Origin: Rattus norvegicus
Lineage: Eukaryota > Chordata > Mammalia > Rodentia > Muridae
Reading direction: 5' to 3'
Assembly (NCBI RefSeq): GCF_036323735.1
Contig: NW_026947393.1
Span: 186,001-250,000 of the forward strand
Length of the DNA: 64,000 bases
Positions 1 to 11,112 of the stretch are shown here, piece after piece. The translations under genes and the position numbers were made by a program. Positions within the stretch are counted from its first letter, which is position 1. Each line of letters starts with the position of its first letter. Below the pieces are notes generated by a model. The model ran no database searches, had not been told where the DNA came from, and saw nothing but the letters and a program-made list of their open reading frames with translations.

Positions 1-640
1 ATTCAAGAAAGAAAGACCAGTTTGGGAAATGACATTTGAAATGTAAGCAAATAAATAGATTATTTTACATATATAATGTATATAATTAATATTTTTAAAC
101 AGCAGAGATATTCCCATCTGTCTCCTTAAGGACTGTATATTGCATTATCTGTACTATAGCTTTATTGAAAGTTGAAATCCATAAGTACTGTGAGTTTCTT
201 ATTATTGAAATTTCACATAGAAACACCCAATCAATGTTTTATCTTCTGTCCTTATAGCTTTAAATCTTTAGTTTGACAAAAAACATAATTAAATAAAAAA
301 TAGTTTTTATTTCTGTTGCATATGGTTTTCATTCAATGCCTCAAACGTCTCCCAATTTAACTGTACATCTCTGCATTCCCTCCATTGTCATACTCTTCCC
401 ACTCTCTTCACATTTGACATTCCTGTACCTGACAGTGTTCCTCTGCAATCCATAAGTACATTTGTTCATCACAAAGTGAGGATAGTCTGGACCACATCCC
501 TTGACTTTTACACTAAACTAATCAAACTGATACAGTGTGGAGAATTAATATTCAGATTAAAGTGAAAATGTATCCCATTTTTTCTCTTTGGTCCGGATTA
601 TCTCATCTATGATGACTTTCACATGATCCATTCATTATCC
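1..640. repeat. Segmental duplicate, copy A (paralogue of 53491-54105)
   Basis: Seen: this block aligns along nearly its whole length with 53491-54105, at roughly three-quarters identity by eye. Shared stretches include GTTTGGGAAATG, ATAGATTATTTTACA, TTCATTCAATGCCTCAAA and AGATTAAAGTGAA. It starts with the last ~45 bases of a sense L1 3' end and passes into the 3' region of an older antisense L1. Both copies share the same junction between the two L1s, so independent insertion is unlikely. Alignment is lost near 640. Inference: an old segmental duplication. Confidence 0.75.
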
Positions 641-1270
641 TGAAAATTACATGCTTTCCTTTTCCAATCTGTAAAAGCACCACATTTTCTTTATGCATTC
701 ATTTGTTAAAAAACAACGTAAATATTTCTAAATATTCAAGAGTCTCTATACTAGTATGAATCAACATTTGGATATATTTTCCTCGCGTTATATCTTTAGG
801 TGCATACATTTCCATGTTCCTGAAGAAACATCATACTGATTTCCAAAGTTGCTGTTGAAGTTTGCATTCCCACCAGAAGAATATCAATGTTCCCCTCTCC
901 CCATAACACAGCAAACATAAGTTGACTCATGTGTTATAAAACTAAAATTTCTGAAAGGGAGGAAAAAAATCTCAGAATAATTTTGATTTGCATTTCTGTA
1001 TTGTATAAGGATGATAAATATTTCACTTTCGATTCTTAGTCACTTGAGTTTCTTCACTTTTGAATATTTTGCTTAGACATGTAGCCAAATTTAATTATGT
1101 TTTCTTGATATATAGTGTTTTAGTTTTTTCTATTATTATTATTTATAGAAGCCTGTTTTTGAACATGTACATGGAAATAATGCTTACTATTTTTGAAAAT
1201 AGCCACTTTAAACTTATTAAGATCAAATTATATAATGTACATATTCAACTCACAGAATTGGCAGATCTGT
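45..1270 (-). mobile_element. Old L1 fragment, 3' UTR and end of ORF2
   Basis: Read on the minus strand, 560-1250 follows the usual rodent L1 ORF2 3' end: a CACATTTTCTTTATGCATTC segment, TTTGCATTCCCACCAGAAGAA, and TTTTGATTTGCATTTCTGTAT. 45-560 is then best read as its 3' UTR. It is heavily decayed, with many indels and no useful frame. The short open frame 1060-1275 on the plus strand is antisense to the L1 and not a gene. Confidence 0.6.
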
Positions 1271-1979
1271 TTTAACCAAGCGAAATCATAAGGTCGCTTC
1301 ATGAAGTATCCCTATATAATAAAATATTTTCTATGTACATAACATTGAGGAATAGAGTTCATATATTTTATTCTTTGAGAATTTCCGCCAATGAATTTTG
1401 ATGATAATCTTTCCATTTATTTTACCCACTCACTCTATTTCTTTGAATCCTAAATTTGTATATCTTCTACATTAAAGTACTGTTTAATAACTCTATTATA
1501 AACCCTTACAAATAATTTTTTTATGTACAGCAGTTTTTAGGCCTTTTCACTGCATTCTTGACTGTTGACTGGCTTGAAGCTTTGCAGGAAACCACAGCTG
1601 CTATGTGACATGAGGGCAGCACCTCTTGTATCAAGAAGACGCTTTATGTCTGATCCCATCCACAATTTTGGGGACCTATAGTCTCTTTGCATCTTGTTTC
1701 AGGATGGCTTTTTAGCCTTGGGGAAGGGGTATAGCATGTATATCCAACTCATCATGGCTGAAATCAATAAAATGTAGACAAATGTAGACAATATAACGAA
1801 TGAAAGGAAGGGGTCACTCTTGGAAAGTATTAACAGGATCGTCATAACCTCTGGCCATGTTAGGTAATGAAAGGTTTGAATTAATAAAATGAAAGAGAAA
1901 ATCGGAAACATGGAGAAAACACAGATTATTTATATTTACAGTCCAAAATCTAGAATTTTTTTAAAGCATTCGGATTTAC
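1271..1979. other. AT-rich interval, no gene recognised
   Basis: Mostly AT-rich unique-looking DNA. A 70-codon minus-strand frame at 1699-1911 has hydrophobic stretches (LLILSKSDPFLSFVILSTF) and a basic end (PFPKAKKPS), so it could be a fragment of a membrane-protein exon. An in-frame stop lies a few codons upstream of its ATG and I see no good acceptor. I do not recognise the family. Confidence 0.3.
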
Positions 1980-2316
1980 TGTGGGGAGCGGGTATAGCGG
2001 CAATCCCAAGATGGAGCCCGGGACTGCTGCCGCGTCTCATTAATAGCACCTGAAATTAAGCCATTCCCCATCGTGAGAGCTGCGCAGGCACACCATGACG
2101 ATATATCAGACCATGTGACGTGGACCTATGAATGGAGGTCACGCAGACTGGACGGTTGAGGTGGTTGAGGGAGGATACAAGGGAGTGGGCTCGGGGGCTG
2201 GATGGAGGCATTGTTCCTGCTTGCAGACAAAAGGGTTCCTGAAAAAACTGCTTTGAGAAGAATGTGTGGTGTCTCTCCTTTCCTGCTGGTCGGGGTTGGA
2301 AGTGACAGTAAATACT
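1980..2316 (+). mobile_element. Possible solo ERV LTR
   Basis: An abrupt GC-richer island in AT-rich DNA. It begins TGTGGGGAGCGGG with a CAAGATGG motif a little further in, and ends with CTCCTTTCCTGCTGGTCGGG followed by GAAGTGACA. That resembles the U3 start and U5 end of rodent ERVK-type LTRs (TG...CA ends, about 330 bp). I see no clear target-site duplication and no internal viral region. Alternative: an unrelated GC-rich repeat. Confidence 0.42.
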
Positions 2317-4490
2317 AGATGTATTTATATACCAATATTAAATCAGCTCATTTTGCATAATTTAAAAAGCTCTATACTAAACAATTACAAAGAATCAGGT
2401 TTTTAATTTCTCCCACCTGAAATATCATAGGACCACATGTATTCAGTTGAAAAGAAATGAATATACATTTAAATAGCATTTAAAGTGTCTAAGACTTTTT
2501 CATAAAGTAGAGAAAAGGATTGAATACATTAAAATTATATTTTTGAATCTGGTTTTATCTAACAATGACAAAGAAAATAAGGAGAGAGAGTGAGACAGGG
2601 GGACAATGAGGCAAAAGGTAAGGTAATGAAGAGGGAGAAAAAGTTACAGACGACTGACACAAAGAGAGGAAGAGAGAGAATTACACACTAATTTACACCT
2701 ATACACACATATTCTCAATAAAATACTTGTGAACAGATTCAAGTCAACATTAAAAATAATCTTCAACCAGATAAGCTTTCTTCAAATCCCAGACATACAA
2801 GTTTGATTAGTCCTGGGGAAGCTGTAGGTATGGAGGATATAGTTCAACATAATAAAGGCAAGGTACAAGAAGCCAACCAAAATCATCTTGCTAAAGAGAG
2901 AAAAATCAAATGCCGTTCCACTACAAGCAGGAGAAGACAAGAATATACACTGGTTTCATACCTATGTATTACAGTATTTGTAATTTTAGTTAGAACAATA
3001 TTACAACTGAAGAAGATCCAGGGAATACAAATGAAAAACGAAGGAATCAAAATGTTCAAATTTGCAGATGTTGTGATACCATTTTAAAAACTCTAAAAAT
3101 GTATCAGTCTCTTAAGACTGAGAAATAGGGTCATAAAAGCAGAACATCATACGAACACACAAAATTCCTTAGCTTTACTTTTTGCCAATACAAACCATAC
3201 TGTGAGAAAATATGGTTAAAATTCTCCTCACAATAATCTGAAAATATAAAATTAAATATTGTGGATAAAAATATTTAAAATGCAAAGACCACTATGAATT
3301 AGTGATCCTGAATAGAGACAATTGTTCTCTAAAAGATTAAGTTTCTTAAAGTTGAAAATACATTCATAAATAGTAGAATTCAAAGTGATTACTCAGAACA
3401 CATTATCTTTCCTATTTTCCAATTTCAAGCAATGGGAGAAAAATCAGGGAAATATTCCACTTGAAACACTCTTAAAATATATAACAAAATACCCTGGATT
3501 AGCAAAGTTATAAAGCATACTATTAGTTAGAAGACATATGAAGTAATGATGATCCATCCAGAATATATATGGAAATGTTCCAGCTGATGTTCTAAAGGAC
3601 CTTAAAGACTTGAATAAATCAAAGCTTTTATAGTTTTAAGTATAAGTAGATAATATAATAATGTCAATTGTTAATTAATTAATAAAGCTAATGCAATAAA
3701 TATTTATTAGAAAATTTTACTACAATAAATCACCCACTTATATGAAACTCAAGAATTTGACTATAATTATTCTACTATGGGACAGAGGAGAACTTTAAAG
3801 TGCTAAGTGCTAGCATGATTAGGGAGATAATTTTAAAGAGAAACAAAGAGGGAGGAAAAATATCATGAGATTAAAAAAATGTAAGGGTTACATACACAGT
3901 GTGATGTTGTTGTCAGAGTGAATATTTCAAAGGATTGGAGCGTCCAGGATTTATTTATTGATTTAAAAGGTGAGGTTACATAGCAACAGGAGTCTAGACT
4001 ATCAGATCAGATCTCCAGAAAATGCCAAATGTTTCTGATAGTACTACTAATTTATAGTAATCATAAAAATGCCAAGGTGGGAAATTGAAGGTTTTTTTTC
4101 ACCTCACAAGTTACAGTTCATAATGGAACACAAGAAAAGGACACACGGAAGCAGCATGAAAATTAAGAGGAACTCTGCTTACTAATCTGCTCAGCTACCT
4201 TTTCTCTATAACCTCCTCAGATTACTAATGTTGGTACCATCTACAGTGGGCAATGTCCCCATACATCATCTAGCCATCAAGAAAATGCAAAATACTGATG
4301 CCTACAAGCCAATCTGATGGAGTCAGTTGCTCAATAATGCATCATTTAGACAGCCACAATAAGCAATCACAGCAAGCCATAAAAGGAAAATAGAAAACTT
4401 AGCCAACAAAAGAGTACCCCTTCATGAATGGAATTTGAGATCAAAAGTGAAGTTCTATATGAGGAAAAATTAGACGGATTATGCCAGAAA
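2317..4490. other. AT-rich unique-looking DNA, no gene recognised
   Basis: No recognisable gene. 2580-2680 is a purine-rich GA tract. A 94-codon plus-strand frame (2803-3087) has a lysine/arginine-rich N-terminal half and one hydrophobic segment (LVSYLCITVFVILVRTILQL), but no family resemblance and no codon bias I can point to. The rest is stop-dense. Confidence 0.35.
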
Positions 4491-4934
4491 TCACACTTTA
4501 TTTAAAATAAAAAATGACAACAAGACAAAGCCACAAATAAAATATTGTGAAGTTTGACATTTTGAAACCTCTTCTGGAGATTGCAGGATAGACTCAGGAC
4601 ATGGTTTTTGGCTGGCAACAACATTGACAATCCAGTGTTTTGGTGGAGGATTTTCCATCAGATGCCTTAGCTTTACTACAGATGCTAGGTCCAAATTACA
4701 AATCATAGTCAGTCAAGTTTTTGCCACATCTTGTGCTCCAAAGAAAAGAAGCAGTTCATTTAGTGATGATTTGGTGATGACTCTAACTCATATCAGCGTC
4801 ATAGATATTGCCAGCATATAGAAAACCACAAGACCCATTGTCAAACACGTATTCTCCGCATTGCCCACAGTCACCATAGTAATATCAGTGGTGAGCTGTA
4901 CAGTATGATTTGTTTCTGTTTTCTGTTTTTGCAT
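4491..4934 (-). pseudogene. Decayed coding frame, unrecognised small membrane protein
   Basis: Reading down from an ATG at 4934, one minus-strand frame stays open for 147 codons apart from in-frame TGA codons at positions 49 and 74. The product would have a polar N-terminus, a hydrophobic segment at about residues 30-48 (LTMGLVVFYMLAISMTLI), a central soluble stretch including ELLLFFGAQD, and a hydrophobic C-terminus (YFICGFVLLSFFILNK). An AATAAA overlaps the last codons, as in a retrocopy or terminal exon. I see no intron. The continuity across two stops suggests a once-coding sequence. I could not name the family. Confidence 0.45.
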
Positions 4935-5334
4935 CGTATAAACCTTTTTTCTTTGACCCAAAGAGAAGTTTCAAATAAAATAAGGAATAATTTTTGCATT
5001 GAAAGCTATTGGTGGCTTGTAGTTGTAGTTGAAAAGAGAACCTCAAACAATCTTCACTCGATCCTCTTTTTTTAGAAATGGGGTTGATTTGCTTTTGCTT
5101 TTGCTTTTTGTTACATTTTGTTGATTTTTTATTTTATTTTGTTTTCTTTTTCTTCTTTTCTACATGCAGAGATCAATAATTGGTCGAAAGAATTTCAAGT
5201 ACAAATTCAGATGGCCGGAAAAACCCAGCCTTTCTGACAGGTCCACATTGTTGGCTGTAGTATGTTTTTTTTGTTTTTGTTTTTGTTTTTGTTTTTTCTT
5301 TTGCCTTTAATGTTACACATTTACACTTTCTTGG
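4935..5334. repeat. T-rich low-complexity stretch with (GTTTTT)n
   Basis: Upstream, on the minus strand, of the decayed frame. 5085-5160 and 5262-5302 are T-rich, the latter with four or five GTTTTT units. On the minus strand these read as A-rich tracts of the kind left by old retroposons. Nothing coding is seen. Confidence 0.5.
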
Positions 5335-7350
5335 ATCCTTTTTTCCTGGCATAACTAATGCTACATATATATTATAATTATTTGAATTTCAACTCTGAAA
5401 TTCTAACTGCTCTATCTCCCTTCCAAAACCGGAGACATGTATTGAGTATTGTATGGTCTCGTTTTGATTCTTAGATCAGGAATCATCCTGCGAACACTGA
5501 AGGTCCTGTTTCCAAATTGTTTCTGTATAGTTCAATAAAGATGCTCTTGGCCAACCAGTTGTGTGGATATCTAGTATTCCTGCAGGCAGGTTATTAGACA
5601 CAAGGGTGGAGAAAGTATTTAGTACTTCAGATGGAGTAAGAGCTACCAGTCATGTGAGACCTAGTATGGAGTGGCAATTGGTGTAGCAGGCAGGATGTTA
5701 GAAACACAGTAAGATGAGAGCATACTTGGGGTGGTGAGCAATGACTAATGTCAACTGAGCAACTGAGCTAGGACAGATTTAGAGGTGTTGAGTAGGGAGT
5801 AAAAAGGGTAGCTTGCTGTTTGGTAGAGGCTTAAAAAAAACTGAAAATAGAGCTAAAGCACATCAAAAGTTCCTCAGCGTATTTGGCTTTCAAGTGCATT
5901 CTAAGGGAACTTGATCAGCTCTGGTGGCTTGGTCTTCCTGGAGCTTAAAGTGAGGCAGTAGGAACAACCTTCTGCAGAGTCTTATGAGAGCAATCCATGA
6001 CCATAATGAGTGTGTCCAAAGTCACCTAGACCATGAGAGTTAGAGCTGAACCACATGTATCTTTTGATTATAACCATTTCTTTTTTTGTGATCTTTTAGT
6101 GTTCCATTTGCTCAAAACTATTAGTGAAGAGGGTAAAATGATTCTAAAGGCTATTCTTGGTTGTCAACTATTCATCTGAGATTAATTAAACTCCAAGGAC
6201 AGAGGGAATATATGTCAAATTTCTGCATAAGGTCAAGGTCAAATGTATTTCTTATATGGATCTTTGGACTAGGATGTTGCATCTTTAACCTAGAACTTTA
6301 TCAAGACCTAATTGTTATATTTATTTTTTCAGGCATCTGCAGATACATTCATTTGAGGAATGAATCCTTCTCACTGGAGACCATAGAGGGGACCTGCATA
6401 TCAATAATAAACATCACTTCAAGACATCAAAGCAAAATATCAAAGTGAGAATGTAATAAATTTATTAGGACAGTGTTTTGCAAACAACTTCTTTCACAAA
6501 CAATCTTGGAAGGAGTGTTCTGAAATTTTGCATTTCATATTTGACCTTGCTGGTACTCTGATAGAATCAACTCACAACTGTTTGGGACCTTATGGGCAAT
6601 TAAACACTACAAACAGAGCTGAATGCATCATATGCTCTGCCGTCTGTGTTAATATGGGTACAGTGAAGAACAACTATAATAAATCTATTAATCTGTTTTT
6701 CAAACAGCATCCTCATACAATTGTGGACTTCTGTGGGTTGTAGGATGGATAGTTTGAGAACACTGGCTGAGAGCTGCAAATGCAGAAGTGGGATGGTACA
6801 TGCTTTGGGTGTGAAAGGCCTGTGTGTAGATCATAAACAACTTCACAATATTCATTGCTTTAATAATTACTAGGAGGTGGACTTCTGTAGAATGACTTCA
6901 GCAGATCAGCATGGTAGAGAAACAGTAACTGATTCTCTGTAGATTTAAATGCATTGGATTGTGGAACATAGACTTAGAGGTAGAGACATGTCAGCACATG
7001 AAGACTGAATAATCAAACTTCTGTTGCCCCTTAAATTTCCCTACCACAATTTTTGAGGCAAACAGCAACCGATTTTTGCACTGAGTAATAGAATAAAAGC
7101 CAATTTGTTGAAAATGTCAATCATAAGAAAATGCTGACATCTTCTGTGATGCACATCAACTCTCTGCCTGGCTTCAGGATGGCTGAATGTCTCCTGTCAG
7201 CATGGGCTTTTACTGCCACCCCTTTTATAAGTGCAGAGCTCCAATCTGCTTCAGGCACATCATCAGCTCCCCATTCTGTTGCAGGTAGATTAGATCACTG
7301 TGTCTGCCTATGCATTCTTTGTCTACATATAAAGACCCAAGGAACTATTC
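5335..7350. other. Unique-looking interval, possible old interspersed repeat near 5450-5830
   Basis: 5500-5600 contains TTCAATAAAGATGCTC followed by GGCCAACCAG, a pattern I associate with an old rodent interspersed repeat that I cannot name. The remainder is AT-rich with only short, unconvincing open frames (6161-6448, 6528-6743, 7131-7376). No gene recognised. Confidence 0.3.
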
Positions 7351-7566
7351 TCACTCCAGTGAGCTGTTGTAAGTAATCCTGAACCCATTGGTGTTGTTAG
7401 TAGATGTAATGTCTTCAAATCTCAGAAGACCATGATTGCAAAGGAGTTGATTGAGGAAGTCTTGGATATTTCTGTAATAGGGGCAATTGGGATTGATGAA
7501 CAGGACTGCCTTCCCACACAAGATATTGCAGTTCACATACACATGTGCCATGCTGACAGGGTGCAT
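7351..7566 (-). pseudogene. Exon-like open frame, weakly doublecortin-like
   Basis: A 71-codon minus-strand frame whose middle reads VYVNCNILCGKAVLFIN and then IQDFLNQLL. The spacing loosely recalls the start of a doublecortin domain (V-Y-x-N-G-D, then G-x-x-x-x-x-N and a helix with F-x-x-x-L), but the diagnostic NGD is NCN here and the rest does not fit well. No start context or splice donor supports a live gene. An alternative frame overlaps at 7415-7600. Treat as an unrecognised fragment. Confidence 0.2.
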
Positions 7567-7600
7567 CTTCCCAGAAAATAATGTTTAGTTGAAGATACAT

Positions 7601-8872
7601 GTCTGTTTGAGAATGGCAATCCCAATGTATTCTTAACCATGCATTCTATTTGAATCCCCATAGAAAACATGGAAGAAAGAAGCTTTCACCTTTTCCTGCT
7701 TGCAGTTACATTGCTACCAAACCCTCACAGACATGAGAACCTACATACTGAAGATTTATCAATATACCAATGACCAGATGAGACATCTAGCCTATTGGAC
7801 TAATAAACTAATAAAACATTCTAGGACTTTGCAAATAGTCAGCCATTGTTAAATTATGTGGTCCATAGTCTGTGATCATTGTGACTAGTCTGATTCCTCT
7901 GTAGAGAGATATTCTTCCTTTAGTATCTGTTGGGGAACAACAACTACTACACCAGGTATCTATAGAAGACCTTCTACAGCAGTTTGTCTCTAGTAAGAGT
8001 TTCAGCTCAGTTACAAATATCCAATGGCCACATTCCCTTAATCTGATTTTCATATGATTCTTTGATACAGTCATTCTTATTTTCTATAGTTCTTGGCAAG
8101 AGAATTAAAATAGCAATAATAACCTATCAGTGAAATCCACAGTAATTTATTTGCATGAGTGCATCAGATAGAAGGATTATAGGATAAACAAGAATTGGAA
8201 AACAAGATGTCTTTCCTTCTGAGGACCAAGCCCATGAAACTTGAACTAAATACAAATCTGAGACACATTGTCTGAAGTATGGTCTTTCCTTCAATCATGG
8301 GGCTCCTAGTGAAGGAGCTCAGGTCTCAAGAGTTGGCAAAAATTACCTTTATTGCTGAGTCAGGTCAACTGCTGAATACCTAATTCATGGACCTGAAGAA
8401 ACTCTGTGTCCATCCTGTTATAATGTGTGTATATCTATGTATCATTCATAGAATGGACACTTTACTGTTGGTTTGAAAGCAACAGTTTGTCCCTGGAGAG
8501 ACACAGATTTCTTCTTTAACACATTATTTCACAGGCTAATGGTGGGTCTCATAAGTTCATTCCGGGAGTTGCTTTACAATAATCACTCATTTATCTGGAA
8601 GAAACACTTATTCATGTTGTGAGATCTACTAGAACAATATCAACCATAATTTTCCCTTCCCAGTTTAGTACTAAATCATACTCCACTAAATGTCTGTGGT
8701 CTCTGATGAAGGCAGCATCTCCCCAGACTAGACTGAATATTGCTCTTGGCACTGCATTTATGATACATCAATATGATTTCCTTACCACTTTCATCATCAG
8801 GAGATTTTTTCTAATTCTTCATTTCATCTAATGGGTCTAATCTACATCATCACCCAGGATGAGATTTGAGAG
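7601..8872. other. Unique flank left of the tandem array
   Basis: AT-rich DNA with two short open frames (minus 7808-8074, plus 8619-8831) that I cannot relate to any family. The monomer array starts sharply near 8873, at a TTTTGCTAAAAAAATTAAA motif that equals the A-rich L1 tail at each internal monomer boundary. No L1 sequence precedes it, unlike the right-edge array at 62995. Confidence 0.5.
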
Positions 8873-10533
8873 TTTTGCTAAAAAAATTAAAAAATTAAAG
8901 AAATAAAAGAGAGGAAAACTGCAAGCTTATCTCACCAATTGACTGAGAAATCTAAAGTGTTAGTCAGTGTAAATAGTAGTGGAAAGACTGAGATGTTGAA
9001 ATCTCAACTAGAAGCACTTCTTTCTCCCAGACATTAGTATAAGAAACAAACTGCACTATTGGCATGCGAAGCATAGAGAAGTTTACACTGACCAGAGGAC
9101 ACAATACTTGTCTTTCCCTTCTTACTTAGGACTTGTTTATAATTGACAGAAAGAATGAATGCCATGAGCTCTCAAGAAAATATCTGTTACTTTCCAAACA
9201 CTTGGCTTTTGGAATAAAGAAATGAATGATATAAAATCTCTGACTTCCAGAAGCCATAAGACCTGAGAAGTCTAGATGCTTCTGAGAGGCTTGCAGCTCT
9301 TGATGTGGAAGACTCAGGTCAAGGCTATCTCTTCCGCATTCCCATTCAATCTATACCAAGGTCTCACTGAGTTTTCCCAAGGACCATGTATTTTTTCCTT
9401 TTTTTTTAGACGAAGACAGAACTTCCTTCTCCCCTTCTCTGATCTTTTCATGTTCTTTGTTCTCCCTCTCAAATGGCTGTTTACTCTGAATTACAGGATT
9501 ATTTGTAAACGCTAGAGGTCCTGAAGGAATATCTGAAAGGGAGTTTCATTAGAAACAACACTTGGGACATCACAGAAAAAGCTAGGGATCTCCAGGTTAC
9601 AATAGAGTTTTCAAGGAGGGCGTAATGATGATGTCACTGACACCATCCATAGCCTATATGCTCAACAGCTTTCCTTACATGGACCAGATACAAGGGTGAC
9701 ATTTCCTGGTATATCTCCTGTGACACAGTGGAAAACTTTATGAACTCCATCTCTCTAAAGCTGCAAACTGTTCTTTGCTTCATTATTGGTTACATGCTCT
9801 GAATGGTGAAATTTGGTCAGGGACTTGGCATGGATAGAAAAGATTTAGGAACATGGGATGTTAGAGATTCTCCTAGATAATATTTTGTTCCCAGGTTCAT
9901 TACTATGAAATACAGTTCAATTTCTAGGATTTCTCTGTCCTCCAAAGGTCAGTATTTTCTCTACAGACCCTTAGTTGAATGAATATTGTATTTCACTTCT
10001 TATTGTATATTCCTTGATAGGTGATTTTATAAATGTTCCTGAATGTGTACTCAAAAATTCGCATTTCCACTTCCATTTTTTGCAATGATTTCTCAACAAA
10101 GGCGCACAGCTACAGACTGAGAATAACAGTGTAAATATGGTGTACCGACAACAAATGATAAACTTTGAAATCCTATTTTATCCAAAATTTCCAGATATCA
10201 GTAAAGCAAAGGACCACATGGAGCATAGAATTCTCTTCTTTAGTCGCTTTTGATATCATCTGCAATATCTACATTCCAGTGTCTCACGGTCATATTTAAG
10301 GGTTTAGGATGTTTTACCATGAATCTTTCTTAAGACCAAACATAAGATAGAGGAGGATTGGCAGAAAGAAGAATGGCTTCTGGAGCAGTGAAACCTCAAC
10401 TTCAATAGGTTCATAAGAACAGGAGAGAGTCTATTTTGCAATGCCTTTGTGGATTCTACCTTCTTCACCTAGTTGCGCATAATCCATGTTAAAATACCAA
10501 CTAACTTCATACTGTAGGAGGCACCAAAAATAC

Positions 10534-10603
<70 letters not shown>

Positions 10604-11112
10604 ACCAAAACTAGTCAAGATTCATGAAGCTAAGAAGTGCATTCTACCAGAAACCGGATGTAGATAGATCCTGAGGGACACAGCTAGAGCATGTCAAATA
10701 CAGAAGTGAATGCTAGTTGCAAACCAGTGAACTGAAAACCGCCCTCTTGTTGGTAGATTTTGAGAAAGGATTGCAAGAGTTGAAGATGCTTTCAACACCA
10801 TAAGAACAACTTTGCCAATGAACCAGAGCTTCCTGGTACTAGAACAATATTCAAAGACTTTACATGGACAGACCAATTGCCCTAAATGAATATGTGGCAG
10901 AGAATGGCATTGATGGGCACCAATGGAAGGAGAAGCCCTTGATCCAACCTAGGATTATCTTCTAGTTCATGGGATTTTCAAGGGACAGAAAGTGTGGTTA
11001 AAGAAGGGATAGTGAATATGTAGGGATCTTATGTGAAGGAAAATGAGCAAGAAAATATTATTTTACATGTAAATATCGAAATATCCAGTTTAAGAAACCA
11101 CTAAAATTTCCC
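8873..11112 (+). repeat. Array monomer 1
   Basis: A complete unit with body 8873-10534, a pure (TA)n tract at 10535-10600 and L1 3' UTR part 10601-11112. It has no foreign insertion. The first CRE-like octamer is mutated (GGACATCA near 9566) and the second is TGATGTCA at 9629-9636. Open frames such as 9276-9515 are chance. Confidence 0.85.
10535..10600. repeat. (TA)33 microsatellite at body/L1 junction
   Basis: An uninterrupted TA dinucleotide tract at the point where the monomer body meets the L1 3' UTR. The same place holds TA-rich or compound tracts in most other monomers, with very different lengths. Confidence 0.95.
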
